A stretch of DNA of 64,000 nucleotides from Phallus indusiatus (taxonomy: Eukaryota; Basidiomycota; Agaricomycetes; Phallales; Phallaceae): positions 665,985 through 729,984 of the forward strand of contig JAQFWX010000022.1 in NCBI GenBank assembly GCA_027605045.1, given 5' to 3'. Position 1 is the first letter of the stretch. Every line of letters begins with the position of its first letter. The position numbers were made by a program, and so were the translations under genes. Below the pieces are notes generated by a model. The model made no database searches. It worked only from the letters and a program-made list of their open reading frames with translations, and was not told where the DNA came from. Positions 1-11,600 of the stretch are shown one piece after another.

Positions 1-3000
1 ATTGCTGCACCTTTACCTTCCTTTCCTTTGGTTTCAATTAATTTCAATGGCACTCCTATTCCCCAAGGAATTTTAAATTCTACTACACTCCCTTCGACTA
101 GTATTTTTCCAGGATCAGCAATCGTTCAGACTGCCTCTTCGGACCCGAAATCTACATCTTCTCCTAATCCCAACCCTGCTCCTGTCCAACCCCAACCACC
201 CCCACCTCCTAATAATATAAAAGCAACAGTAGAGAAGATCATCGCTCCTCCTCCTGTGGCTGCTGCCCCTCCTATAGCTGCTGCCCCTATAACTCGGACT
301 GTACCCCAGACTACTGTCCTTGCACAGCCGAATCTGCACAGACAACCTGAATCCCAAATAGCTGAAAAAGTCTTTGACAAGAATGGCACAGGGATAGCTC
401 CCTCATCGGTAAGTATTTATCTCAATATTATATAATGTTTGTTTACACCCAACAGGCTTTACCTGCTTGGGATGGCTGGCCAAATGGCAACTGGAGCCAT
501 TTGTATACTCATTATGAGTTCCAGGCACTTAATTCACTATCTGTGCATTGGGCGACCAAATTTGCAGGTGGCGATAAGCGAGGTGATCCAAATGCAATGG
601 ATCCCTTGAAAGGCAAAGTCACTCGTCGAATGTGTCTGGGTATCATCAAATGCAATAATCCTGACTGTCAAATTATTGTTCGCCCTCAGACTACAGATAA
701 AGGACTGGCCAAGCAATTAGAGCAACTTTGCAACTGTGGATGGAGTTTAGAGCATATAACCTGTCCTGTGGAATCTAGACATTATCGGTTCAGGAGTGGT
801 GTTTTATACCAAAACAGTGGCTTCCATACACATGACCGACCAACATACACTTTGCATCTATCCCCTCACGAACAAACACGATTCAAAGAGTTTGTTTCTG
901 CACATCCCAAAACTGGTGCACTGAAACTTGCTGTCGGTGTGGGAACTAGTAATGAAAAGGCTACAGATATCTCGCCAGTCTTGCTCAATGTTGATCGCAT
1001 TCGATATGAAAAGCGCAAAGTGATTAACCCAGCAGCCGATGGCCTTAGTCTAGACAGGTTGGCTGAGCTCGATACCAAATATTCTGGATTTCTCAAAGCG
1101 ACACATCTTGGTACTGTGACAGTGCTATCGTTTCAAACTTCATGGATGGCATGGCAACTCGCTCAAGACATCATACTTACAGAGCCAGTTAATGGATTCG
1201 TAACCGATGCTGCCCATAATTATTGGAGAACATCAGATGTACTTTTAATAATTACCTCGGTTTACTCACCACATTTACATCGATGGGTACCAACTCTTTT
1301 TTCCTATGCAAATGGAGGAACCGAGGATCATTATCGACTACACTTTATCACACTCTTTAAATCATTACATGACGAATGCAAACGACAAGGACGACAAATT
1401 TCTGATGAAATGTTTGCATCAGTTATGGATTTCAGTGTCGCACAATCCAATGGTTTCATTGCTGCATTTATTCAGTTCTGGCAAAAGGATTCCAATTCTC
1501 GTTCACCTGAGGAGCTTGACCAAATAGCCAACACTTTGATTAAAGGATGCGAACAGCATTTTCGTACTGGAATAACCCGTCTGAAGAAAATCAGTGGAAT
1601 TATCAAGCCAACTCTTGCCGATGCATTTGAAAAACGAGCTCTGGGTTTATTGGATGCTGAAGATATCACTGAATTCAATGAACGAGCTCAAGGTTTAATA
1701 GGCGAGTTTTCTGGTGTCATGCCTTGGTTACAATGGTGGAGACAAGAGGGGCCTGCACGAAAGCTCTTTAAAGCTTTTCGTATAATGGATGATGAAACCT
1801 GGGCAAAGTTACCTGCAACTACTAATGCCGAAGAAGCAATACACTTCAGCCTATATAAAGCGATTGGAAAGAAACTTGGACTTGCAGAAGGGATAGAAGG
1901 TCTTTATCATTATGTCGATCATTTGCTCAGCAGCAGTATTGCCATCAATCAGGGTACTCCAATTAATTATGGCGATAGAGAGAGAGCTTGGAAACAGAAT
2001 GCCAAACTATATGGACGAACGAAGCTTACACGAAAGCGTAGGAAAGCCATTCCAAATGATGGCAGGCCACCTGATACTGCCAAAGCTTTGATGACTGGCA
2101 AAATCGCTACTTCTGTATTACCCGGATATCCCTGGAAAGAAAATTCGTGTTGGCTGGACACATCTTTAGAACTATTACACCGAGTATTCTCACCAGTAAA
2201 CCAGCAGCTAAAAGAAGCTCTCGGGAAAATAGATTCATCCACAGTTATAGGCACATTGTGTTATACTCTGCTGGAACGATATACCATGGAGATGGGTGGA
2301 AACACTGAGTATGTTTCATTACTCTCGGCCAAACGAGATCAGTTTCGGGAACTTTTACTCGAAAAAAAACTTATCACAGGAGGTGACGACACGAGACATA
2401 CTGGTTCGTCTTCTTTATTTGGATGGCTGGATGGTGCGATGAGAGAATACCATGAAACATCCACCGACCCTTCACTTTGGGATATTGGGTTATTTGATAT
2501 TCGTACCTGCTTTCCTACGAATACTGCTCAGTACCACTCACAAATTGAAGACCATATCAGATGGAGGGGGTGCGCTAGTTTGGATCCTGTAAAACATGCG
2601 AAGTTCCAGGGGAATTTGCAAAAGTGGTTTCAGCTTAGTATGAGCTCTCCAGTGGAAGATGAAATCGGCTGTTGGAGGAATACTGGACTTTCAGAGCCAT
2701 GCCAGGGAAGAGCGACTATTGCTACTGTTTGGATTTGGCTTCCAACCATACTGATTATCGAGTTTATTGAAAACATCCATGGCGATTTCGCAATTTGGAA
2801 TACTCCAAAAGCATTACAAGGGGGTTCAGAATTTCAAGGGGTTCGGTATAATCTGATAGGCAAAGGCCACTATAATTCAACATCCCACCATTTCACTGGC
2901 AGCTTCCTCCATGACCAGCATATGTACGAGTACGATGGCATGAAAAACTCAGGCTTTTCAACCCGAATTTCTAGAGGCTCACTTGCCACTTATGGACACG

Positions 3001-4985
3001 ATTTTCTCAGCAGTAAAGTCAGTGCAGCCATCTACATTTTGGAAGATAATCAAGCTGCTCAAGAAAATTTCCATAAAATCAAACTCGAATGGATGCAACA
3101 ACATTACCACCTTCTTCCTGATATTTCTCCAAGGGGTCAAGTCAGATTTATACCCGACACAAGCTTATGTGCAATAATTCCCCATAGCGAACGAACCTGG
3201 ATGAAAAATCCTTATCGGACTAAGCAAATTGATTATACTGGACAACGAGAACTCCCCCCTTCTACCCCTAAAACTCCTAAAAAAGCGCGGTTCAAAACTA
3301 ATGTACAGTCTGACATTGAACCACAAGGGGAGATTGACGATAACACCCCAAAAATTCCCATCAAACCTAGTCGGTATCATCGGAAATTCTTGGTGGTTGA
3401 GAGCGATTACGAGGCTGAAGCAAGTGCAATTATGTCACCTCTCAAGAACGATCTCCGCAAAGAAGATAGCAAGACTTCAGTTACTTCCGAATTCCCAATA
3501 GATTGTCGCTGTGGATTGCAGGGTGATGGATATTCACATGAAATCGAGGAAGACTGTGTAGAATGTGGCACTTGCAAGCAGTGGTCGCATATAGCTTGCC
3601 AGCATGATGGTCAAGCAAGCAGATTATCGGCATCAGCTCGTTTTACATGCCACAACTGTGATATTGAACAGTTACGGCAAATTCTTCGGCCAAAGTCTTC
3701 TAGAAAAGAAAACCAAAATTTTCTAGAGCTATCTAAGCAGCCACTGGCCCAGCGATTACTGTAAGTGTAACTTTGAATTTCCTGTGTTTCGCCACTATAA
3801 CAGTATGGCTCACTAATATGATTAGAGCTGGGAAGGGTGTCTTGGTTCGGCATGGTAAATATTACTATCCAGCTCGTCTAATTAAGAAGAAAGAGGGACA
3901 GTGGCTTGTCAAATGGTGGTATCTAAATGAATATCAGGATACACCACCACCATCTATAGTCAACAATGAGAATATTGTTGATTGCTTATGGAATGATCGT
4001 ACAGTCCGGCGATTAATTCGGGTGAGTGAAACTAGATATTTAATTTGAGAGTTTTTCTAATAATATATAGCTTGGAAGATGGACAATGGCTTGTACTCTC
4101 CAAAATGAAGAAGATGTCGTTTTTGACTATGAAAAAGTCAACATTGAACAAGAAATCCTCGATATCTTGTTACCACACAAACAGATTCTTTTAACGATCC
4201 TTGTTACTCCTTCAAAGGTGGTGAAGACAGAATGCCCAGCTCTGGCTTATCTCGCCAGCTCAACTATTTATTTCTCTAAACCAATCGAGGTCGCTTATAA
4301 AAAGAATAATATTGTCCCCTTCACAGGAGATTTGTCACCCAGAGAGATCGCTATGGTCAATGGCTTTATTTATCGACACCTTCAGCCAGCTGCCTCAAAT
4401 CGGGATAAATGGTTCCAAAAAGCTACAGTCGCCCATGCCATAACTCTACTTATCCTTTTTCGAAAATACAAAAACTCAGTTTCTACTGATAGCGAGGAGT
4501 TCAAGGAATTACTTATCCAGGCTTGGGAATTACAAACTCGCTCGGTACCTGCTCGTAAAGGTATAGATGTAGATCGCGAAACTATTTTACTCCTTGAAAA
4601 ACGGATGTTTGAGACATCCAAAGCAGCTGGCCCTGCTAGTTATCAGCAATGGGGGCTGGATGCTGGCGATCATCAAGATAAGTGGAGCCCTTATGTGCAT
4701 ATTCCTGAAGACTGGAACTATCTGGATTACGATGAACCTGGGGAAGAAGTTTATGAGGTAAGTCATAGGAAGTATTTTTTGCTGTTTTACATATTTAATT
4801 TTAAACAGACTGGCCCAAACTTTTGTCATGGTAGCGATAGGGAAGAACCAAGTATAACAGTAGTATATAAACCTAAACCCAAGCCCAAGCCTAAGCCAAG
4901 AATAGTCTCCAGCCGAAGAAAGCATGGTAGAGAAGACGATACAGTAGTCGATATACCCAAATCCAAGCGAGCGAGAAAGGTATAG
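1..4985 (+). CDS. GCM-finger/MULE transposase-like protein with USP-like peptidase, PHD and Tudor/PWWP-like modules (5' end outside window)
   Basis: Predicted exons are <1-408, 456-3760, 3826-4021, 4071-4757 and 4809-4985; phases agree at all four introns (47, 65, 49 and 51 nt), giving 1590 residues in the window. The frame is open through base 1 with no ATG, so the start lies upstream. In order: a Pro-rich region; a Cys/His cluster of GCM/WRKY type (about 624-865, CLGIIKC, CNCGW, FHTH); a MULE-like DDE core with Asp at 1206 (VTDAAHNYW) and 1428 (MDFSVAQ), a C..H motif near 1550 and TTNAEEAIH; a cysteine-peptidase box NSCWLDT (Cys at 2148) with a distal HHFTG ... YDG box near 2885-2937, as in C19/USP enzymes; a C4HC3 PHD finger (about 3506-3658); a small module with YYYPARLI and WLVKWWY resembling PWWP/Tudor folds; then a Lys-Pro repeat and basic NLS-like tail. 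Likely role: nuclear transposition protein. GCM/WRKY fingers with MULE cores are a known pairing; the function of the added modules is inference. Confidence 0.72.
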
Positions 4986-5069
4986 TTTACCCATTACCCA
5001 TCTAGTCTATCGTAAACCCTGTACTGCTATATAGCTATATAGGATATACATACACATTCTTTTATAATT

Positions 5070-6746
5070 CTACTTATACCTATTACCTGCATTTCTCTTT
5101 ACAGGTACAAATTTAGCTCGTTTTCCCTTTTTACTATTAGCTACTGCAATGTCATATGCTAGCTTGATATGCATAGAAAAAGTGATTACCATGCCAGTTC
5201 TCAAGGTAGTCGGGCGAGCGACTGTAGTTCCATGGCGATACTGTGGCTTAAAAACCAGAAGTGTATCAGGTGCTGCCTCTACAAGAACTCTAAGGGAAAT
5301 ATCTGCAAAATTTCCCCCTGCACTTTGTCTTGATCGTAAACGACACGAAGTAGAATGTTTTGTTGACCAGGCAAAAGCGAAATTAGCGAAACACTTGTCG
5401 GAATGGGCTGGTCTAGTATTGTTATAGCTTGCAGTTAGTATAGGAAGAGAAAAAAACATACGCAGTATAATTTGTAGCAAAATAACCTTCGCATGGGGCC
5501 TTGCGAACTCTAGGAAATGTGAATTCCTGTGTACCAATAGTGACTGCATATCCCGAGTGGTCTAAAAAATATAAATCGTAATACTCCATAATAATATAAT
5601 GCAGAATAATACCTTCTCCAAATCGCGAGCCAATTTCAGGCATTCCAGACTGCTCTATGGCAGAATTGACTGAATCGACTACTTCTTTGGGGGCATGGGA
5701 CTGTATGAGATGCCAGAAGAAAGATAGCGCACCGATAGCTTGCTCATCCTGTTTCGCTTTAGTTTCTAAAGCGAGCTTTGCTGACTTGAAATTGTTAACA
5801 AGCCCGAAAACACGACAGTGTCTTGGGCCTGCATTATAGCCTAGCTGGACCATTGTACCTGGGTGATTTGGCTATAATGCTATAGATATGGTGGCAGTAT
5901 ATCGAGAAAAATGACTCACACGAACATTCCTCCGAAAGCATGCTGCTGCTTGGATAATTTTATTCATAGAGTGAAGTAACTCCGGGTTTCCCGAAACATT
6001 TCGAATAACTGCAAGCTCGATTTCACCTATAGGAAGTTAATTTATATTCCCAAATTCTATGCGAAACTCACCTTTGGAATTTTGGAAAATAACACTCTCG
6101 TTAGGGCTTACTCGCCTCCAGTGTGCACTATCGCCAACAACCTGCATTTTGGCCCTGTCTCGTGGAAAGACAAATCTTTCATTCCCCCGGTCGATAATGA
6201 CAGTCCTGGACTTTATACTCGGAATTCTATCGCGATTGCGCAGTTCTTTCGGTAAATCCATATCGGCTGCTGGCAGTGCAGGGGATTTCAGATGCAAAGA
6301 TTTGACCTTGCGCATACATTAATAAAAATAGAAAGGTTCATAAAAAAAAACATACGAATTGTTTTTTATCACCCTTTTTTTTAGCAGACTCTTGTCGTTT
6401 TATGTGCTGGTAGTTACGAAAGAGCGAAAGGTGTTCGGGTGCCTCTAGGGCACCCAACAATGGAAGGAGCTGGCCCACCTGAAAAGATATAAGAATAGAT
6501 TCAAATGGCTAGGAAGTACATACATTGTCTATTGTATAACTATGATGCAATTCCTGGTTTATCTCCTGAATAGCAGCAAATGTAGCATCCGAGATTGAAC
6601 CAGCCTCTAAATCGACAAGAAGAGGTGTCAATGTGATAATTTTTTGTAGAACTAATAATTTTATGTTAAACCAGCTTTTGTGATACAAACTGAGGCTTAC
6701 AATGGCTTTGTTTGCTCTGATTTTTTGTTTTTTGTTTGGGTGGCAT
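5070..6746 (-). CDS. Putative 2-oxoglutarate/Fe(II) dioxygenase (TET/JBP-like?)
   Basis: Seven predicted exons: 6746-6701, 6651-6524, 6478-6356, 6306-6072, 6026-5922, 5858-5462, 5427-5070. All phases match and give 463 aa starting MPPKQKTKNQ. Introns are 49, 45, 49, 45, 62 and an unusually short 34 nt. The C-terminal part has H353-x-D355 (RPAHSDKCF), then H410 (YRHGTT) and R421 (LRTGMVITF). That spacing is the Fe(II) and 2-oxoglutarate ligand pattern of the double-stranded beta-helix dioxygenases, and the HGTT context resembles TET/JBP DNA-base oxygenases. The N-terminus is basic and the middle is helical without a recognised motif. The gene is convergent with the transposase-like gene and ends 85 bp from it, so it may belong to the same element. 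TET/JBP genes of mushrooms are known to travel with transposons. The dioxygenase fold is moderately supported; the TET/JBP assignment is tentative. Confidence 0.55.
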
Positions 6747-7584
6747 TGGCGAGTGAACGGTGGACAGGTCTGAGTTTGAAATTGCCAGCATGGGTTATAC
6801 TTCGCCACCACAGCTGCTGCAGCAACCACTCGAGCCCAAGGGCAACCTATTTCTACCTCTTTGTGTTGTGATCTGGGGTCAGTCAGGACACTTGGAAGGG
6901 TCCATTCATTGTGATTGGATTATGGATAGGCTAGCCTGAGCGCAAGGGGGTAGCTAGTGGCTGGTGGAGGCAGGTAGGCAAGCATTGGGGGAAGATGGCG
7001 GGAAATTCAAAGTATATACGGCATGTATATACATAACTGCAACTATCTTACATTTTTTAGATCCCAAATATACACGAAAACGGCCCTTCTAAACACCCTA
7101 AGATACCTGCTGCCCCCCTGCGCGATGCCTGGCAAGCTGGACAGCACAGCCACTCTCTAGACCGCGATTTTGAAGGCCAAATACTGCTTCAAAACAAGCT
7201 GGAGACTGCGTTGTTTTTCGCGCAGCATAACGCTGCGATTTAACCTCAAAAAAACACTTCGTGAGATTTGCGCGGCAGCGTGCCGCGTCAGCGCGGGAGG
7301 CTGCGCGGTAAATTCTCAAGGCCCGCTCGGCATTAACCAGAAACGAACGTAAACGGGAATGCCGAGCAAATTTTCATAACCGCCCATTCACCTAGGTATC
7401 TTGAATGCCATGTAGCTGTTACAGAAACTATAAAGAGTTAACGTCTTGCTTTTTGATTCAAATGAGTAGATTTGTAGTTGCGAACTTGCATTTTAATTCA
7501 CTAAATACCCCACACAAAGCTGTTAAATACTGATAATGAAAAAGTAGCCCGGAGCTAGGATAAGGTTATGGTCTCATTGCTGGA
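6747..7584. other. Non-coding flank of the left element, GC-rich palindromic patch
   Basis: I see no gene here. Bases 7080-7330 are GC-rich with self-complementary GCGCAGC/GCTGCG tracts. The nine-base arms AAGATACCT (near 7100) and AGGTATCTT (near 7394) bracket about 300 bp. This could be a small MITE or the right end of the transposase element; no target duplication was identified. Confidence 0.3.
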
Positions 7585-8640
7585 ACGCACCAATGAGAAA
7601 CTTTGTTGTAATTGGCGTAACAGCTATGTAAAACTAAACAAGTAAGGTTTTTCTAATTCTGATTCAGGCATCACCTTGGATCAATCACATGAATGAATTT
7701 TGACTGGTTAAGCCGAAACCAAGCTCCAAGTTCTAGTAATGGGCAAAATGGCGTTCTTCATAATACCGTACAAAGTATAAGGGTCCTTAAGTTATTTACG
7801 CATAATTCATACAACTATGTGTTGTTTCAAAGAGCCCCAGGAAAGCAGCGACGGACATCGTGCAATTAAGAAGTGGGACAAAGGAGCAGTCAGGGATGTC
7901 CGGATGCATTTCAAAGGAGAAATCATGCCGCCGCCCTCGCAATCAATGATCATAAGACGTTAAGCACTGCACTGGGGGCGTATGCGGGACGGTTGAAGAA
8001 ATAAAGCGCAGAGACGATGCAAAGAGATAGGCATCGATAGGTAGCGATCGGTAGCCAGAAGATGACCATGAACTTTAATTAGGACACGATAAGACTTCGT
8101 AATAAGGGTCCGAAGAACTCCACGGACTCTGCGACATGTCTCGTTCCATGAAATTGCTTGACATGAAATGGTTTGAGAAGCGACCCTTCAGTTTACGGAT
8201 AAATTGTCTTCAGAGACCTAAGCATTCTTGAATTGTCTAGGTGAAAATCATCCGTGGTAAACTATCCTCAAAAGACCGGGATGCATGATTTGACGGATCT
8301 GAGCCATCTTTTCCTATGAGCTTGAAAGGTGCTTCGTCTAGTATCGTTATAGCGCATCATCAATGTCCTTGCCAATCTCCTCGAGTTTTCATAACCAGGA
8401 CAATCGCTCGAAAAGAAATTCGCTCCGTATCAATAGATATTTTTGATGATGAGAAGCATCTTTGACTCGGAAATGTGGGGCATGAGAGATACCATCGCGG
8501 TCTCGCGTGTAAATCGACTTCGTTTTTTCTTGTCGTAAATGTACTTGTTTTACCCCATTTGCTCTTACGATGTGGGAGGATCGAGTCCAGAGGCGTTACC
8601 TCTGCAGAATGGTGGGTCGTATAAGCAACGAAAAATGACA
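7585..8640 (+). repeat. Dispersed repeat, copy A (full-length-like)
   Basis: Long stretches match 36833-37490 (copy C), for example ATTGGCGTAACAGCTA and GGTTAAGCCGAAACCAAGCTC. From about 8190 the match also covers 28690-29130 (copy B), for example CTATGAGCTTGAAAGGTGCTTCG against CTATGAGCTTAAAGGTGCTTCG. Short ORFs inside are not convincing genes. The right edge is interrupted by the Helitron-like insertion, and the sequence resumes at about 19497. The repeat class is not recognised. Confidence 0.65.
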
Positions 8641-8696
8641 GAGAAGGCCGGCGGCGCGGCGAAAACCTAAGCTCGCACGGTCGGAAACGAAACCCG

Positions 8697-11600
8697 CTAT
8701 GATTGCACCCAATCATAATACCATTTCAGATCGTCTTTACTCTTCGTTTTAGTTAACTCAAATAAGGTGTCCAATCTAGCCACTTCGTTTCTCATTTGTT
8801 GCGGCGCATGTCGCTGAATTTTACCTAACGAAAACGGACGAAGTATCGATAAACCATCTAGAGATTTCAACCTTGATAACATTACGTACGCTGATGCAAT
8901 GGAACGACAACTTTCCAAATCAATGCACGCAGTGGACAGCGATCTACTTTGCGAATTATGCGATGTGAACGCAAAAGCTGGAATGATAGGTAGTTGAGAC
9001 CTTGTCGCCCAATACGCCTTTTCCAAACCCGGTAAATGGTAACAGAATCTACATTTCACCGGAACAATTGTCAGACGATGTGGATTTTCTTCTGAACCAC
9101 CATTGTATTGTTCGATGTCAATAACCGCGGAAGAAGCGTAACGACGACCATTTCTCACAACATATTTTGCAGATATTAATCGTCCGAAACCGCCATTCGA
9201 CAGACCCAAGTGAGTGGCAATATTCTGAGTCAAAAATATAGGCATATACGGAACTAAAGGCAACCTTCCGGCAAGGTCGTGTGCTTGTTTGATAGGTGTT
9301 TGCCAAGCCGATTCGGCAGCCAAATTTCTTAATTCTGTTTTACCGCGATTGACAGTATCAACGGCATGGTACTCATAATACTCCTGTTTAGTGTAAACCG
9401 CAAAAGCCTTAGCGCATTGGTAGTTATGAGCGTCCCTAACTGCGTTGGTGTATGTTATAAGCGGGGATGCTTTTTCAGGATCCGTCATCCACAATGAGAT
9501 ACTCAGTAAGTTTTTATTCACCTTCGTAGATCTATTACTAATAACGTAGCATTCTAGAAGATCATAATCATCCTCAGAGCATAGTCCGAACCTGAGTCTG
9601 TTTAACAAGCTCTGAAAATGAGAATCGCTTTGACGCATGATCTTTGAGAGAACCACGCAGTCAGAAATAGAGCGCCAAACGAGTACACCTCCTAATTCTG
9701 TCACGGCTTTTTCGTTTCCAGCATTCAGTTTTTTCTCAGCATCTTTCACCAATTCATGATCAAACAGGGACGAATTTTTAGGAGGGGGTAATTGTGCAGG
9801 ATCACCAGCAAAAACCATGTTTAAAGACCCGTAAGCACGATCTGAATGTAATTGGTTCGTCAACCTTAAATATTGAGATAGTCGAGCGTTGTCAGAAGCA
9901 CTCATAAAGTAAACTTCGTCCACGATTTGGATTTTCGTAGATTCATACTTTTTTTCTAAAGAGTCCCTCATTTTCTTCCCTTTGCTGTCATTCGCAAACA
10001 TTTCTTTTGGTGGGACACGGATGTTTATCTCCGAATGAACTGTTGTACCGCCCACGTTGTTAGCGGCCAAACCAGTAGGTGCTGTGACCTTCAAGTGATT
10101 ATCATGTCCAACTATGTGCAGAAACAAACGGATGGCTTGAAAGATTCGCGATTTACCGGTCCCACCAGGACCAGATATAAGCAACCGGATAGGTTCAAAA
10201 GGCGAACGATCCAAAGGATGGACTAGTTGCTGAAGGCCGTACTTATCAGCAAACAACAAAAAGGCGAGAGTTTGTTCCGCATTCAGCGTCAATTGCTGTA
10301 TAATCTGTACACACAGCTTTCTGTGTGGATACCATGTTTGCCAAGAACTATTGGTATCATTAGAAGTCGTTCTTTCTTCCATTAAGGCTTGCACAGGTTC
10401 GTCCGCGGTATGTCCACCTTTCCAAGACGATTTCAACTCTGACAACGAAATGTCGGATGTTGGAATAACGGAACAGGAGGCAGTTAATGCTTTCTCGTAG
10501 TCTTTTTGATCTATCAGAGCATCGTAACTGGAAGCCATGACAACCGGGGGAATATCACGTTCACAGCATACATCAACGTCATAAAACCCCGCGATAGATG
10601 CCGAGTGGATGGCATCATACGTTGCCTCTTGAGTAAAGGCTGTTTGCACAATTTCTTCGCCAGACTCTTCTTCATTATCTTCGTCGTTCTCGTCATCCGG
10701 ATCGTCGTTCATGGCATGTAGCCAATCATCATCTACAGATGACTTATCGGGAAACGATCCTCCTCTTCCATCCACTCCGTTGGGAATGTGTCCTCCAGGT
10801 ATCATGAGTTTGCGCCGTTTAGATGACCAATCGTCCGCCGCATCCCTACAAGAATAAATAGCTTGGAAGTTCCTTACAATGGATTTATGTTCCACGGTCA
10901 AATCTGAACATAAGCTTTCGTAAGCCTCTTTCCATCCTTTGTGAGGTATCATCAAGTTCACTTTGTCAGTATCTAATTCCCAAGGTTTAAATAACGTCAG
11001 CACTATAATCTGAAATTTTTCTAGATCCTCATCGCTCCTATCACACCTGGGAATTTGAATTCCGTTTAATATCGGGGTGATCATTTTATTTCTCTGTCGC
11101 ACGATAAATTGATGTCTTTTAGGATGTCGCGTAGCGAACAGAAAGCCCGAACCTCGTATGTCCGGTTCGTCGCCGTTCTCCATTTCTTCTATCGCATCTC
11201 CACTGTTCATTCCCTTTACATTGACAGATTTATACTGAGTCCAGAAATCCCACAAACACGTATTAGCCAGTTGCGTCGGACGATACAGATAATCGAGTAC
11301 GAGAGTCGGTAAGCTGGGGCGATTAATCTCAGTACCACTATTCAAGTTACGATCGTTAATAGTAAGATAATCCTCATCCTCATCATCACGTAAACGAAAA
11401 TGATTTGAAGAAACAAATCTTAGGAGCGAAGACCACCAGTACGTTTGAAAGCTATGGTTGGTGTATCTATTAGGAATGCCTTGCAAATGTGCCATTACTT
11501 GTTGACTCGATAGTTCGCGTTTACCAATCATACCGTTGCAAATTTTTACCAGTAACAGTCGAGCCTTTTCATCAGCACTGCTTTCCGAAATATCCTGATG

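Noticed and set aside
435..3764. KDZ-type transposase
   Set aside because: The GCM-type finger, DDE spacing with C..H and TTNxxE motifs fit MULE; no CxC or KDZ landmarks were seen.
5149..5427. Plus-strand 92-codon ORF
   Set aside because: It is the antisense shadow of the last exon of the dioxygenase-like gene.
8577..8590. tRNA/SINE B-box-like GGATCGAGTCC in the dispersed repeat
   Set aside because: One mismatch to the B-box consensus, no convincing A box at the right distance and no cloverleaf; the copy at 29066 is the same repeat, not independent support.
8360..8716. Minus-strand ORF of 118 codons (similar to one at 28948-29166)
   Set aside because: Both lie within the dispersed repeat and overlap the Helitron border; similarity reflects the repeat, not a gene.
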